A DNA stretch of 64,000 nucleotides from Verrucomicrobia bacterium UBA3761 (GTDB lineage Bacteria > Verrucomicrobiota > Kiritimatiellia > RFP12 > UBA1067), in NCBI GenBank assembly GCA_002371135.1, contig DFGB01000045.1, positions 1-64,000 on the forward strand. Reading direction: 5' to 3'. The notes under the pieces were generated by a model, which saw only the letters and a program-made list of their open reading frames with translations, had not been told where the DNA came from and searched no databases. Shown piece by piece: positions 40,492 through 48,592 of the stretch. The translations under genes and the position numbers were made by a program. Each line of letters starts with the position of its first letter. Position 1 is the stretch's first letter.

Positions 40492-40782
40492 TCAATTCTC
40501 GAACACGAAAACGAGTTCGCCGGGGTAGACGCGGCGTTTCTGGCGCGCTATCGCCTCCACGAAATCCGCATCCGTCTTGAAACGCTGGCGGTATTCGGCC
40601 AGTTTCGCTATCTCAAGCCGCTTCAACTCAATCTGACGGTTCAGCGCCTCGTCTTCCCTCTTGAGCGACTGCATGCGGTTGTAAATCGGCCACAACGTCA
40701 CCCACGCCGCGACGAATATCACGCCCACCATGACCAGCATGATGAACTTGCAGATTTTTTCTTTTAGGCTTTCTTTCCTCAC
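40492..40782 (-). CDS. FtsB/DivIC-like septum formation initiator
   Basis: A 96-residue bitopic membrane protein. A short basic N-terminus (MRKESLKEKICK) precedes one transmembrane helix at 13-33, then a coiled coil (MQSLKREDEALNRQIELKRL) and a small C-terminal part (RVYPGELVFVFEN) with the conserved acidic/hydrophobic end of the family. FtsB binds FtsL and FtsQ in the division complex. The start is GTG at 40782; the -10 box lies only eight bases upstream and there is no room for a ribosome binding site. Followed by the HELTH membrane protein. Confidence 0.78.
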   Translation of the reverse strand: MRKESLKEKICKFIMLVMVGVIFVAAWVTLWPIYNRMQSLKREDEALNRQIELKRLEIAKLAEYRQRFKTDADFVEAIARQKRRVYPGELVFVFEN

Positions 40783-40790
40783 ACCGCATT

Positions 40791-40796
40791 ATTATA
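40791..40796 (-). promoter_or_regulatory. -10 box of the FtsB-like gene (extended, leaderless type)
   Basis: TTTTGCTATAAT on the minus strand gives an extended -10 (TG, one base, TATAAT) eight bases before the GTG start. No good -35 is seen at the standard distance. Confidence 0.6.
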
Positions 40797-40819
40797 GCAA
40801 AATTTTCTTATTTTGGGTA

Positions 40820-40849
40820 TTGACAAAATTCAAAAAAATATGAGACAAT
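40820..40849 (+). promoter_or_regulatory. Promoter of the CBM48 mini-protein gene
   Basis: TTGACA (40820-40825), 18-base A/T-rich spacer ending TATGA, GACAAT (40844-40849). It is followed by a leader of about 55 bases containing a small CCCCC-GAAA-GGGAGG hairpin and an AAGGAAAA site before the ATG at 40909. Confidence 0.72.
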
Positions 40850-40908
40850 ATTCCGCAGTTCTCCCCCCGAAAGGGAGGGCGTTCGTAAAACAAGGAAAAC
40901 GAAAAGAC

Positions 40909-41265
40909 ATGAAGATCAAAAAGACTACTAAAAAGTCTGCGGAAACTGTGGTAGTCGCCACCAAAGCGGCTCCTTCGGTAGCCAAGAAGACGGCCAAGCC
41001 CGCCGCGAAGTCGGTCACGTTCACCGTGCATGCGGATGCCGGCAAGGCCGTGTTCGTCGCAGGTGAGTTCAACAACTGGGATGCCACCGCCAAGAAGATG
41101 GCCTACAAGGCCAAGGACGGCATCTACTCCGCCACGATCAAGCTCGCTCCCGGCGAGTATCAGTACAAGTTCGTGATCGACGGCACGTGGTGCGCCGATC
41201 CGGAGAACGTGAACTCCGTCGCGAACGATCAGGGCACGTTCAACTCGGTGGTGACTGTCAAGTAA
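40909..41265 (+). CDS. Small CBM48 (AMPK-type glycogen-binding) protein with Lys/Ala-rich tail
   Basis: A 118-residue protein. The ATG at 40909 is chosen from the start of the basic segment and the purine-rich AAGGAAAACG upstream. Residues 1-45 are Lys/Ala-rich and disordered-looking (MKIKKTTKKSAETVVVATKA, then KKTAKPAAK), like a histone H1 tail. Residues of about 46-118 are a complete carbohydrate-binding module 48: VFVAGEFNNWDATAKKMAYK, LAPGEYQYKFVIDGTW and ADPENVNSVANDQGTFNSVV. That domain binds glycogen or similar alpha-glucans in branching enzymes and AMPK beta. No catalytic domain is attached. It stands alone with its own promoter and terminator, so it may be an abundant glycogen-associated protein. 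Confidence 0.82.
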   Translation: MKIKKTTKKSAETVVVATKAAPSVAKKTAKPAAKSVTFTVHADAGKAVFVAGEFNNWDATAKKMAYKAKDGIYSATIKLAPGEYQYKFVIDGTWCADPENVNSVANDQGTFNSVVTVK

Positions 41266-41311
41266 AGCGTCGCATCCTCTCACGCGAGGCTCCAATTCGC
41301 GTGGAAAGCTA

Positions 41312-41346
41312 CGGCACGAGGCCATCAGGCCCCGTGCCGCTTTTTT
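41312..41346 (+). terminator. Rho-independent terminator of the CBM48 gene
   Basis: CGGCACGAGGCC-ATCA-GGCCCCGTGCCG is a 12-position stem with one mismatch and a four-base loop, followed by CTTTTTT. A typical intrinsic terminator. Confidence 0.92.
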
Positions 41347-41438
41347 AAAGGTTGAAAAGTTGAAAGGTTGAAAGGTTGAAAAGTACAGGGATGACGCGCT
41401 TTTCAACTTTTCAACTTTTGAACTTTTCAACTTTTGAA
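41346..41438. repeat. GTTGAAAAG tandem-repeat hairpin at the 3' end of valS
   Basis: The left arm (41346-41382) reads AAAGGTTGAAAAGTTGAAAG and further units. The right arm (41400-41438) holds the inverse CTTTTCAACTTTTCAACTTT and a diverged CTTTTGAAC variant. The valS stop codon (41429-41427) is inside the right arm. The same unit makes up the hairpin at 20626-20742. Confidence 0.85.
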
Positions 41439-44126
41439 CAACTGCGCGAGCTTTTCGAGCTGGGCGATTTTCTCTTTGTTGTCGGCGAGTTTGCGGCGGG
41501 CCTCGGCGACGACCGCCTCCGGGGCGTGCGCGACGAAATTTTCGTTCGCGAGTTTCGCTTCGGACGCCTTCACGAAACCGGAAAGCTTCGCTAGTTCCGC
41601 CGCGATGCGCTTGGATTCGGCCGCCTTGTCGACGAGGCCTTCCAGCGAAAGATACACCGTGCCGAACGGCGTGATCTTGGAGGGCATCGCAAGATCGCTT
41701 CCCGCCGGCGCGAACGCGACTTCCTCGGCGCGCATCGCCTTCTTGAGCGAAGAAGCCTCCGCCGCGGCGCGAGCGTCGTCCGTGGCAATCGTCACCTTGA
41801 CGAACGCCGCCGGCGAAACCTTGTATTCCGCCCGCAAAGCGCGCACCGCCGTTATCGCTTCCCTCTTCGCGTTCACGAAATCGTACACCTCTTCTTCAAG
41901 CCCCCACGCGGACTTCTCCGCGTCGCTGTAGCCCTTCGGGAATTCCGCGAGCATTATCGTCTCGTCTTCCTTCAGATAGCCAAGCTGGTGCGCGACCTCC
42001 TCGGTCACGAACGGCATGTAGGGATGCAGGAGGCGAAGCGCCTTCCAGAAGACATCGCGCAAAATCGCGAGCGCCCTCGCCTTGTCGGGCGCGTCCTTGA
42101 CGTATTCGACGTACCAGTCGCAAAGCTGCGTCCAGAAGAAGTCGTACACCGCGAGCGCGCCGTCCTGGATGCGATACTGCTCCAGAAGCGCGTTCACCTT
42201 CCTGCACGCTTTGTCGGTCGCAAGGAGAATGTGCTTCTCGTCGGAAGTCAACTCTCCAGCCGCCATAGTCCCCAGATCCGCGACCCTGCCGCACTCTCCT
42301 TCCTGCATCTGGAAGAAACGCGCGGCGTTCCAGATTTTCGTCGAGAAATTGCGGCCGATTTCGAACTTCTCCTTGTTCACCTTCGTATCGCATTCGAGCG
42401 ACGTGATGAGGGCAATCGAGAAGCGAAGAGCATCGGCCGAATACATGTCGATCAACTCCAACGGGTCGAGCGAATTGCCGAGCGACTTCGACATCTTCCG
42501 GCCTTGCGCATCTCGCACGATGCCGTGGATGACGATATTCTTGAACGGCGGCTTGCCCATGAAGTGAATGCCGGCCATCATCATGCGAGCGACCCAGAAA
42601 AAGATGATGTCCTGCGCCGTCACGAGATCGCTCGTCGGGTAGTAGTAGTCGAGATCCTTCGTCTTTTCCGGCCAGCCAAGCGTGGAGAACGGCCACAGCC
42701 ACGAAGAAAACCACGTATCGAGCACGTCCTCGTCCTGCGAAAGGACGGGCGGCTCGGAGCATTCGAGCCCCTTCGCCTTCATCAGGGCGACGGCCTTCTT
42801 GCGCGCCTCTTCGAGCGTCTCGGCGACCACGGTCTCGCACTCGCCGTCGATGTCGAAATAATACGCCGGGATGCGGTGGCCCCACCAGAGCTGGCGCGAG
42901 ATGCACCAGTCCTGGATGTTCTCCATCCAGTTGAAATAAATCTTCGACCAGCGCTCGGGGACGAACTTCACAGACCCGTTGCGCACAGCCTCGATGGCAG
43001 GCTCGGCGAGCGGTTTCATCTTGACGAACCACTGCTTGGAAAGACGCGACTCCACCACCTCGTGGCAGCGGTAGCAATGGCCGACCTGGTTGTCGTAGTC
43101 CTCGATATGGTCGAGGAAGCCGCCCGCCTCGAGATCGGCGACGAGCGCCTCGCGGCATTTGAAGCGATCCATGCCAGAATATTTCGCGCCGGCGAGGTCG
43201 TTCATCGTCCCGTCACCGTTCATGATGTTGATCTCTTCGAGACCGTGGCGCTTGCCGACGAGGAAGTCGTTGGGGTCGTGCGCCGGCGTGATCTTCACGA
43301 TGCCGGTGCCGAACTCCTTCTCCACGTAGTCATCGCTGATAACGGGAATCTCGCGGCCCGTGAGCGGCAGAATCACATTCTTGCCCACAAGATGCGCATA
43401 GCGCTCGTCCTTCGGGTTCACGGCGACGGCGGTATCGCCCGGCAGAGTCTCCGGACGCGTCGTCGCCACCATCACATAGTCGGCGTAAGGCTCGCCGGCG
43501 ACGCCCTTCGCGCTGCCGACGACGGGATAGCGCACATACCAGAGGTGGCCGTGGTGGGCTTCGTGCTCGACTTCGTCGTTCGCGAGCGCCGTCCCGCAGC
43601 GCGGGCACCAGTTGACGATGTAGTTGCCCTTGTAGACGAGCCCTTCGTCGTAGAGTTGCGTGAACACCTTCGCCACGGCGCGCGAGCAACCTTCGTCGAA
43701 CGTGAAACGCTCGCGCTGCCAGTCCGTCGAATTGCCCAGCATGCGCTGCTGGTGGACGATCGTCCCGCCATACTGCTTCTTCCATTCCCAGACGCGCTCC
43801 ACAAACGCCTCGCGTCCGAGGTCCTGACGGCGCTTGCCTTCCTTGCGCAACGCCTTTTCGACCACGTTCTGCGTCGCAATGCCGGCGTGGTCCGTGCCGG
43901 GCAGCCACAGCGTGTTGAAGCCGCTCATGCGCTTCCACCTGACGAGGATATCCTGGATCGTCTGGTTCAACGCGTGCCCCATGTGCAAAATGCCCGTCAC
44001 GTTCGGCGGCGGGATTACGACCGAATACGGCGTTCCTTCGCCCGGCTCGGAATGAAAATAGCCCTTCTTCTCCCAGATAGGATACCACTTGGCCTCGGCG
44101 GCCTTCGCATCGTAATGCTTTTCCAT
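41427..44126 (-). CDS. valS: Valyl-tRNA synthetase
   Basis: An 899-residue class I aminoacyl-tRNA synthetase, cytoplasmic. HIGH-type motif ILHMGHALNQ near residue 47, the editing (CP1) domain with PETLPGDTAVAVNP, the WCISRQLWWGHRIPAYY block, and KMSKS (RKMSKSLGNSLDP) near 545. The C-terminal coiled-coil arm that contacts the tRNA is present (EGLVDKAAESKRIAAELAKL... KEKIAQLEKLAQLFKS). The ATG at 44126 matches the usual N-terminus; an in-frame TTG lies six codons earlier. The final codons and stop are encoded by the GTTGAAAAG repeat arm. Confidence 0.97.
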   Translation of the reverse strand: MEKHYDAKAAEAKWYPIWEKKGYFHSEPGEGTPYSVVIPPPNVTGILHMGHALNQTIQDILVRWKRMSGFNTLWLPGTDHAGIATQNVVEKALRKEGKRRQDLGREAFVERVWEWKKQYGGTIVHQQRMLGNSTDWQRERFTFDEGCSRAVAKVFTQLYDEGLVYKGNYIVNWCPRCGTALANDEVEHEAHHGHLWYVRYPVVGSAKGVAGEPYADYVMVATTRPETLPGDTAVAVNPKDERYAHLVGKNVILPLTGREIPVISDDYVEKEFGTGIVKITPAHDPNDFLVGKRHGLEEINIMNGDGTMNDLAGAKYSGMDRFKCREALVADLEAGGFLDHIEDYDNQVGHCYRCHEVVESRLSKQWFVKMKPLAEPAIEAVRNGSVKFVPERWSKIYFNWMENIQDWCISRQLWWGHRIPAYYFDIDGECETVVAETLEEARKKAVALMKAKGLECSEPPVLSQDEDVLDTWFSSWLWPFSTLGWPEKTKDLDYYYPTSDLVTAQDIIFFWVARMMMAGIHFMGKPPFKNIVIHGIVRDAQGRKMSKSLGNSLDPLELIDMYSADALRFSIALITSLECDTKVNKEKFEIGRNFSTKIWNAARFFQMQEGECGRVADLGTMAAGELTSDEKHILLATDKACRKVNALLEQYRIQDGALAVYDFFWTQLCDWYVEYVKDAPDKARALAILRDVFWKALRLLHPYMPFVTEEVAHQLGYLKEDETIMLAEFPKGYSDAEKSAWGLEEEVYDFVNAKREAITAVRALRAEYKVSPAAFVKVTIATDDARAAAEASSLKKAMRAEEVAFAPAGSDLAMPSKITPFGTVYLSLEGLVDKAAESKRIAAELAKLSGFVKASEAKLANENFVAHAPEAVVAEARRKLADNKEKIAQLEKLAQLFKS

Positions 44127-44165
44127 GATTGTCTCGTTCTTCAATATTTGCTCTCGTGGCTGAAT

Positions 44166-44171
44166 ATTATA
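44166..44171 (-). promoter_or_regulatory. -10 box upstream of valS
   Basis: ATATGATATAAT on the minus strand gives an extended -10 (TG, one base, TATAAT) 39 bases before the valS ATG. The -35 position falls in the GAGGGAA tandem repeat (TTCCCT), a poor match. Confidence 0.55.
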
Positions 44172-44180
44172 TCATATAAT

Positions 44181-44294
44181 GAGGGAAGAGGGAAGAGGGA
44201 AGAGGGAAGAGGGAAGAGGGAAGGGGGAAATGTGAAAATGTCTTTGCCGCAGTCGGGCGGATGCCGCCAACCGCCGCATCATTTTCACATTTCC
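44181..44294. repeat. Six perfect GAGGGAA heptamers and an adjacent 15-bp inverted repeat
   Basis: Six exact GAGGGAA units run from 44181 to 44222. They are followed by GGAAATGTGAAAATG (44226-44240), which is perfectly inverted at 44280-44294, with a 39-base loop containing GCCGCAGTCGGGCGGATGCC. This lies between the divergent valS and GH43 genes. Heptamer number may vary between strains and sits at the -35 of valS. Confidence 0.85.
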
Positions 44295-44357
44295 ACATTT
44301 TCTGTCGCTCTGGGCTAAAGGGCCGCGCTTCAGCACGGCGCCTACCCGAACGGAGTA

Positions 44358-44387
44358 TTGCCTTACAGGGCCTGGATATGATACAAT
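44358..44387 (+). promoter_or_regulatory. Promoter of the GH43 gene (leaderless type)
   Basis: TTGCCT (44358-44363), 18-base spacer ending ATATGA, TACAAT (44382-44387), then only seven bases to the ATG at 44395. No ribosome binding site is visible. Confidence 0.65.
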
Positions 44388-44394
44388 TCCCGCC

Positions 44395-45750
44395 ATGAAA
44401 ACCATTCTCATTTTCACGTTGGCGGCTTTGTCCGGCGCGGCCCAGGCGGCGGACGGTGCCCTCATGCCGATCATCCAGACGAAGTTCACGGCCGACCCCG
44501 CGCCGTATGTCCACGATGGCGTCGTATATCTCTACACCACCCACGACGAAGACGACGCCGACGGTTTCAAGATGAAGGATTGGCTTCTCTACACTTCCAC
44601 CGACATGGTGAACTGGCGCGACTGCGGCGCCGTCGCCTCGCTCGCCGATTTCCCGTGGGCCCGGAACAAGGAGAACGGCGCGTGGGCGCTGCAGGTGATC
44701 GAACGCGGCGGCAAGTGGTTCATGTATTGCCCGCTGCACGGCAACGGCATCGGCGTGCTCGTCGCCGATTCGCCTTACGGCCCCTTCAAGGATCCTCTCG
44801 GCCATCCGCTCGTCTGGCAGAAGGAGCATTGGAACGACATCGACCCGACCGTGTGGATCGACGACGACGGCCAGGCCTATCTCTATTGGGGCAACCCGCA
44901 CCTCTACGGCGTCAAACTGAACGAAGACATGATTTCGTATTCCGGCCAAATCGTCCAGTTCCCCAAGATACGCGACTACCAGGAAGGGCCGTGGTTCTAC
45001 AAGCGCAACGGACGCTACTACCTCGCATTCGCCTCCACCTGCTGCCCCGAGGGGATTGGATATGCGATGTCCGACGCGCCGTTCGGCCCGTGGGAATACA
45101 AGGGCCACATAATGGACCACACGCCAAAGACGCGCGGCAACCATCCCGGCATAATCGACTACAAAGGCAAGAGCTACTGCTTCGGTCTCAACTACGACAT
45201 CCTCCGCCTCTCCACCGATACGCACCACGAACGGCGCAGCGTCTCCGTGCAGGAAATGGAATACCGCGACGACGGCACGATTCCCGAACTTCCGTACTTC
45301 AAGTCCGGCAAGTTGACGCAAATAGAGCCGTTCGATCCATACCGCCGCGTCGAAGCAGAAACGATGGCGTGGGGATACGGGCTCAAGACGCGTCCCGACG
45401 TCCCCCGCACACTGCCGCAAAACCAGATCGTATTTGACGCCGACGATGGCGAATACATCCTCGTAAAAGGCGTGGACTTCGCCGGCGGCGCGAAAGAAAT
45501 GACGCTATCCATCAAGCCGCTCGCGCCTGGCGCCTCGATTGAAATCAGGCTCGACGCGCCGGACGGCGCGCTCGCCGGCAAGGTTGCGTTCGCGGAAGCG
45601 GCGGACGGATTTGAAACATTCACGACGCCGCTCGAAAACGCCTCCGGCGTGCACGACCTCTATTTCGTCTTCCGCTCGGGCGTCCCCGGCGGCAAGAACC
45701 TCCTCGAATTCGACTGGTGGCGTATCGCGCAAATAGGAAGCAGGAAGTAG
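44395..45750 (+). CDS. Secreted GH43 glycosidase with C-terminal CBM6-like domain
   Basis: A 451-residue exported enzyme with a signal peptide (MKTILIFTLAALSGAAQAAD). The five-bladed propeller of GH43 has its three catalytic carboxylates in place: Asp34 (KFTADPAPYVHDG), Asp150 (HWNDIDPTVWIDDDG) and Glu197 (YQEGPWFYKRNG). From about 325 on, a CBM6-like beta sandwich follows (RRVEAETMAWGYGLKT, FDADDGEYILVKGVDFAGG, HDLYFVFRSGVPGGKNLLEF). The family contains arabinofuranosidases and beta-xylosidases acting on arabinan or xylan; the exact substrate is open. Convergent with the pectinesterase gene. The last codons (GSRK) and the stop lie in an AGGAAGT tandem repeat. Confidence 0.88.
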   Translation: MKTILIFTLAALSGAAQAADGALMPIIQTKFTADPAPYVHDGVVYLYTTHDEDDADGFKMKDWLLYTSTDMVNWRDCGAVASLADFPWARNKENGAWALQVIERGGKWFMYCPLHGNGIGVLVADSPYGPFKDPLGHPLVWQKEHWNDIDPTVWIDDDGQAYLYWGNPHLYGVKLNEDMISYSGQIVQFPKIRDYQEGPWFYKRNGRYYLAFASTCCPEGIGYAMSDAPFGPWEYKGHIMDHTPKTRGNHPGIIDYKGKSYCFGLNYDILRLSTDTHHERRSVSVQEMEYRDDGTIPELPYFKSGKLTQIEPFDPYRRVEAETMAWGYGLKTRPDVPRTLPQNQIVFDADDGEYILVKGVDFAGGAKEMTLSIKPLAPGASIEIRLDAPDGALAGKVAFAEAADGFETFTTPLENASGVHDLYFVFRSGVPGGKNLLEFDWWRIAQIGSRK

Positions 45751-45814
45751 GAAGTAGAAAATTTGCCGCCCGGGCGTGTCGTACGCATTATCTCCTACTT
45801 CCTACCTCCTACTT
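45735..45814. repeat. AGGAAGTAG tandem-repeat hairpin shared by two convergent stop codons
   Basis: The left arm AGGAAGCAGGAAGTAGGAAG(TAG) spans 45735-45757. The right arm TCCTACTTCCTACCTCCTAC(TT) spans 45793-45814 and is its near-perfect inverse. The stop of the plus-strand GH43 gene (45748-45750) is in the left arm, and the stop of the minus-strand pectinesterase (45811-45809) is in the right arm. Confidence 0.87.
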
Positions 45815-46699
45815 GATTTTTATCCACGGAAGGCGGCGCGATGTTTCGGCGCCCGTTCCGGTGCAGTTGTATTCGGCGAAAAACGCCGTCTTGTCGGTGC
45901 CGTCGTTTGGACGCCACTGGCTCCAGCCCTCGGGCTTGATGCAGTCGTCCATTACGCAACCGTCAAACACCACTTGCGCGTGCGGCCGCCAGGGGCGCCC
46001 CAGGAGCGTCTTGACGCCGGGCGCGGCGGTGATGCGGCAACGGCGGAAGAGGAAACCCTCGCGCCCCTCAGGCGTCGCCGCCGCCGTGATATATCCGCGC
46101 AGGAGACTGCGTATCTCGCAGCGGTCGAACACCGCGCGCGACTGGCCGAATATAAAATCGACCGTCCCCTCTATCAAACACTCCTCGAAATGCTGTCCGC
46201 AATAGCGCGTATACTCGGGCTCTTTCGCCCACTCCTTGACGCCCTGCGAGACATACAGGGTGTCCTGATGGCCGGAGATGCGGCACTTGGCCACTTCCAC
46301 GCCGTCGCCCTCGATGTGCAGCGCGACGGCCTGGCCGACGCCGCGTCCGCCGGCGGCGACATTCGCGTCCGACGCCGTGTTGCGTATCCAAAGGCCCGCA
46401 AGCCGCACATCGTCGGCCTCGACTTTCATCGTCCACGTGCGGAACGTGCCAAGCGCCTCGCCGGCGGAATTCGTGAGCGAGGCATAGTCGCCCCACTCCA
46501 CCACCGCCTCGCCCGGCCCTTCGTGCACGATGGCGAGAGCGCGCTTCTCGCGCGGAATCGTCACCTTCTCGCGCCAGACGCCATCGGGAAGCGTAATCAT
46601 ATCGCCGGGCTTGGCGGCGTCGATCATCTCCTGCAGCGTCGCCGCGGCGGCGGACGAAACCGCGGCGACCGCCGCCAGCATCGCGAGCGCCGCCTTCAC
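45809..46699 (-). CDS. Secreted pectinesterase (CE8)
   Basis: A 296-residue exported beta-helix enzyme with a signal peptide (MKAALAMLAAVAAVSSAAAA). The CE8 signatures are all present: GQAVALHIEG near 123, SGHQDTLYV (142-150) with the catalytic Gln and Asp146, GTVDFIFG (179-185) with the nucleophile Asp181, and LLGRPWRPH with Arg235 and Trp237. It removes methyl groups from homogalacturonan, preparing pectin for lyases. Its ATG overlaps the paaK stop by four bases, so it is the last gene of an operon of otherwise unrelated function (NifU-like, IorB, PaaK). Confidence 0.92.
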   Translation of the reverse strand: MKAALAMLAAVAAVSSAAAATLQEMIDAAKPGDMITLPDGVWREKVTIPREKRALAIVHEGPGEAVVEWGDYASLTNSAGEALGTFRTWTMKVEADDVRLAGLWIRNTASDANVAAGGRGVGQAVALHIEGDGVEVAKCRISGHQDTLYVSQGVKEWAKEPEYTRYCGQHFEECLIEGTVDFIFGQSRAVFDRCEIRSLLRGYITAAATPEGREGFLFRRCRITAAPGVKTLLGRPWRPHAQVVFDGCVMDDCIKPEGWSQWRPNDGTDKTAFFAEYNCTGTGAETSRRLPWIKIK

Positions 46700-47964
46700 T
46701 TCCTTATCACCCTCTTCGCCTTGCCTTCGGAACGCGGGAGCGAACCGACGGGGAACACATCGCCCTTCGGCAGGAACCCGAGGCGCTCGCGCAGATGCTT
46801 GGCGACGGTGTGGCCGGTGACGCCGGGCTCGGCTTCAACGTTGATCGTCACGTCCGTCATGCCGTCGTGCTCTTCGAGGATGATCTGGAATTCGTCCTTG
46901 ACGCCCGGTATCTCCATGAGGGCCTGCTCCACCTGGCGGGGATAGAAGTTGACGCCCTTGACGATGAGCATGTCGTCGGTGCGGCCCGTGATGCGGTCGA
47001 GACGCAGGCTCGTGCGGCCGCATTCGCATTTCTCGCGGCTGACGATGCGCGAAATATCGCGCGTGCGGTAGCGGATGATCGGCATCGCCTCGCGGGTGAG
47101 CGACGTGAACACGACCTCGCCGTATTCGCCGTCCTCGACGTTCTTGCCGGTGACGGGGTCGATGATTTCGGTGATATATTGGTCTTCCCAGACGTGGATG
47201 CCGGCGTGGGCGTGGCAGTCCTGGCCCGTGGTGCCGATGCCGCCCGTTTCGGTCATGCCGTAGATGTCGAAGCACTCGATGTGGAGGCGGCTCTCGATGC
47301 GCTTGCGCATTTCATCGGAGAACGTCTCGGAGCCGAAGATGCCGACCTTGAGCGAAGGAATGTCGTAGTTGCCGTTCGGGTCGGCGTCGAGCTTCTCGAT
47401 GATGCGCGGGACGTAGGAGACGACGGAGCAGAAGCCCTTGACGTGGAAGTCTCGCATGAGCTTGATCTGTCGCTCGGTGTTGCCGCTTGAAGCGGGGACG
47501 CAGAAGAGGCCGGCCTTGCGGCAGCCCTGGTAGCAGCCAAACCCGCCGTTGAAGAGGCCGAACGTGGGCATGATCTGGAACGCGTCGCCGGCCTCGAGTC
47601 CCGCCATCGAGAAACAGCGCGCCATGCACTCCGCCCACTGCATGAGATCGCCCTTCGTATACGCCATCACGACGGGCGTGCCGGTGGAGCCGCTGGACAT
47701 GTGGAACTCGCGCAGCTCCGAACGGTCCACGCACGACATCTTGAGCGGATACGCGTCGCGGAAGTCGTCCTTCGTGAGGAACGGCAGTTTCGGGAGGTCG
47801 TCGAGCGAAGTCACGTCCTCCGGCGAAGAGACGCCCGCGGCCATGAGGCGCGAGCGGTAGAATTCGTTCGTCCATGCGCGGCGGAGGGTCTTCACGAGGC
47901 CCTTAAGCTGCAACTCGGCAAGCCGCTCGCGCGGCAGGGTTTCAAGTTCGCGATTCCAGAACAT
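46696..47964 (-). CDS. paaK: Phenylacetate-CoA ligase
   Basis: A 422-residue adenylate-forming enzyme. The ATG at 47964 begins MFWNRELETLPRERLAELQ, the usual family start. Marks include SSGSTGTPVVMAYTKGDL (AMP-binding loop near residue 90), DIYGMTETGGIGTTGQDC, YRTRDISRI near 300 and the C-terminal GRTDDMLIVKGVNFYPRQVE. It activates phenylacetate or related aryl acids to CoA thioesters. Next to iorB this suggests fermentation of aromatic amino acids through aryl-pyruvates (arylacetyl-CoA formed or used). It follows iorB by 33 bases and overlaps the pectinesterase start. Confidence 0.92.
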   Translation of the reverse strand: MFWNRELETLPRERLAELQLKGLVKTLRRAWTNEFYRSRLMAAGVSSPEDVTSLDDLPKLPFLTKDDFRDAYPLKMSCVDRSELREFHMSSGSTGTPVVMAYTKGDLMQWAECMARCFSMAGLEAGDAFQIMPTFGLFNGGFGCYQGCRKAGLFCVPASSGNTERQIKLMRDFHVKGFCSVVSYVPRIIEKLDADPNGNYDIPSLKVGIFGSETFSDEMRKRIESRLHIECFDIYGMTETGGIGTTGQDCHAHAGIHVWEDQYITEIIDPVTGKNVEDGEYGEVVFTSLTREAMPIIRYRTRDISRIVSREKCECGRTSLRLDRITGRTDDMLIVKGVNFYPRQVEQALMEIPGVKDEFQIILEEHDGMTDVTINVEAEPGVTGHTVAKHLRERLGFLPKGDVFPVGSLPRSEGKAKRVIRK

Positions 47965-47997
47965 GGCTTTATCCTTGTTTTTTTGTGGAAATGGCAA

Positions 47998-48591
47998 TCA
48001 GGCGCCGGCGGCGGCGCGGCCGAGGTCGAACGCCTTTATGTTGAGGTCGAGGAGTTTCGCCTTCGATCCTGTAAAACTCTCTTTCATCGTCGCCTTCCAG
48101 GCGTCCGGCGAGAACGGAGTCAACGTGGAGAGCGCGCCCGCGAGAACCATGTTCATCGTGCGCTCGTTGCCGACCTCCTCCTTGGCGATGCGTGCGGCGT
48201 CGACGACGATCGCGCCCGGCAGCGCGGCGCGCATTTTCCCGTCGAGGTCCTCCACCGCCTTCTGCTGGCCGGACGAAACCGTAACCGGCACGAGGAACGT
48301 ATCGGCGACGACCGCGCGTCCTTCAGGCGCGAGGAGATGCGCCCAGCGCAGCGCCTCGAGCTTGTCGAACGAAACGAGTATGTCGCTCGTCCCTTCCTGA
48401 ATTATCGGCGAGGCGACGGCGTCGCCAAACCTCACCTGGCTTATCACGGAACCGCCGCGCTGGGCCATGCCGTGAATCTCGCTTTTCTTGACGTCCAGCC
48501 CTTCGCGGGCCGCGGTCTTCGCGAGCAAATCGCTCGTGAGCAGCGTTCCCTGGCCGCCTACGCCTACAAGGCTTACATTTACAGTCTTCAT
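47998..48591 (-). CDS. iorB: Indolepyruvate ferredoxin oxidoreductase beta subunit
   Basis: A 197-residue gamma/beta-domain subunit of 2-oxoacid:ferredoxin oxidoreductases. The N-terminus VNVSLVGVGGQGTLLTSDLL and the segment KKSEIHGMAQRGGSVISQVR are the IorB signature. It joins IorA, which carries thiamine diphosphate and the ferredoxin-like clusters, to oxidise aryl pyruvates to aryl-acetyl-CoA. The iorA gene that normally precedes it is not in the window; instead a NifU-like gene lies one base upstream. PaaK follows, the usual partner in archaeal and anaerobe clusters. Confidence 0.9.
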   Translation of the reverse strand: MKTVNVSLVGVGGQGTLLTSDLLAKTAAREGLDVKKSEIHGMAQRGGSVISQVRFGDAVASPIIQEGTSDILVSFDKLEALRWAHLLAPEGRAVVADTFLVPVTVSSGQQKAVEDLDGKMRAALPGAIVVDAARIAKEEVGNERTMNMVLAGALSTLTPFSPDAWKATMKESFTGSKAKLLDLNIKAFDLGRAAAGA

Positions 48592-48592
48592 T

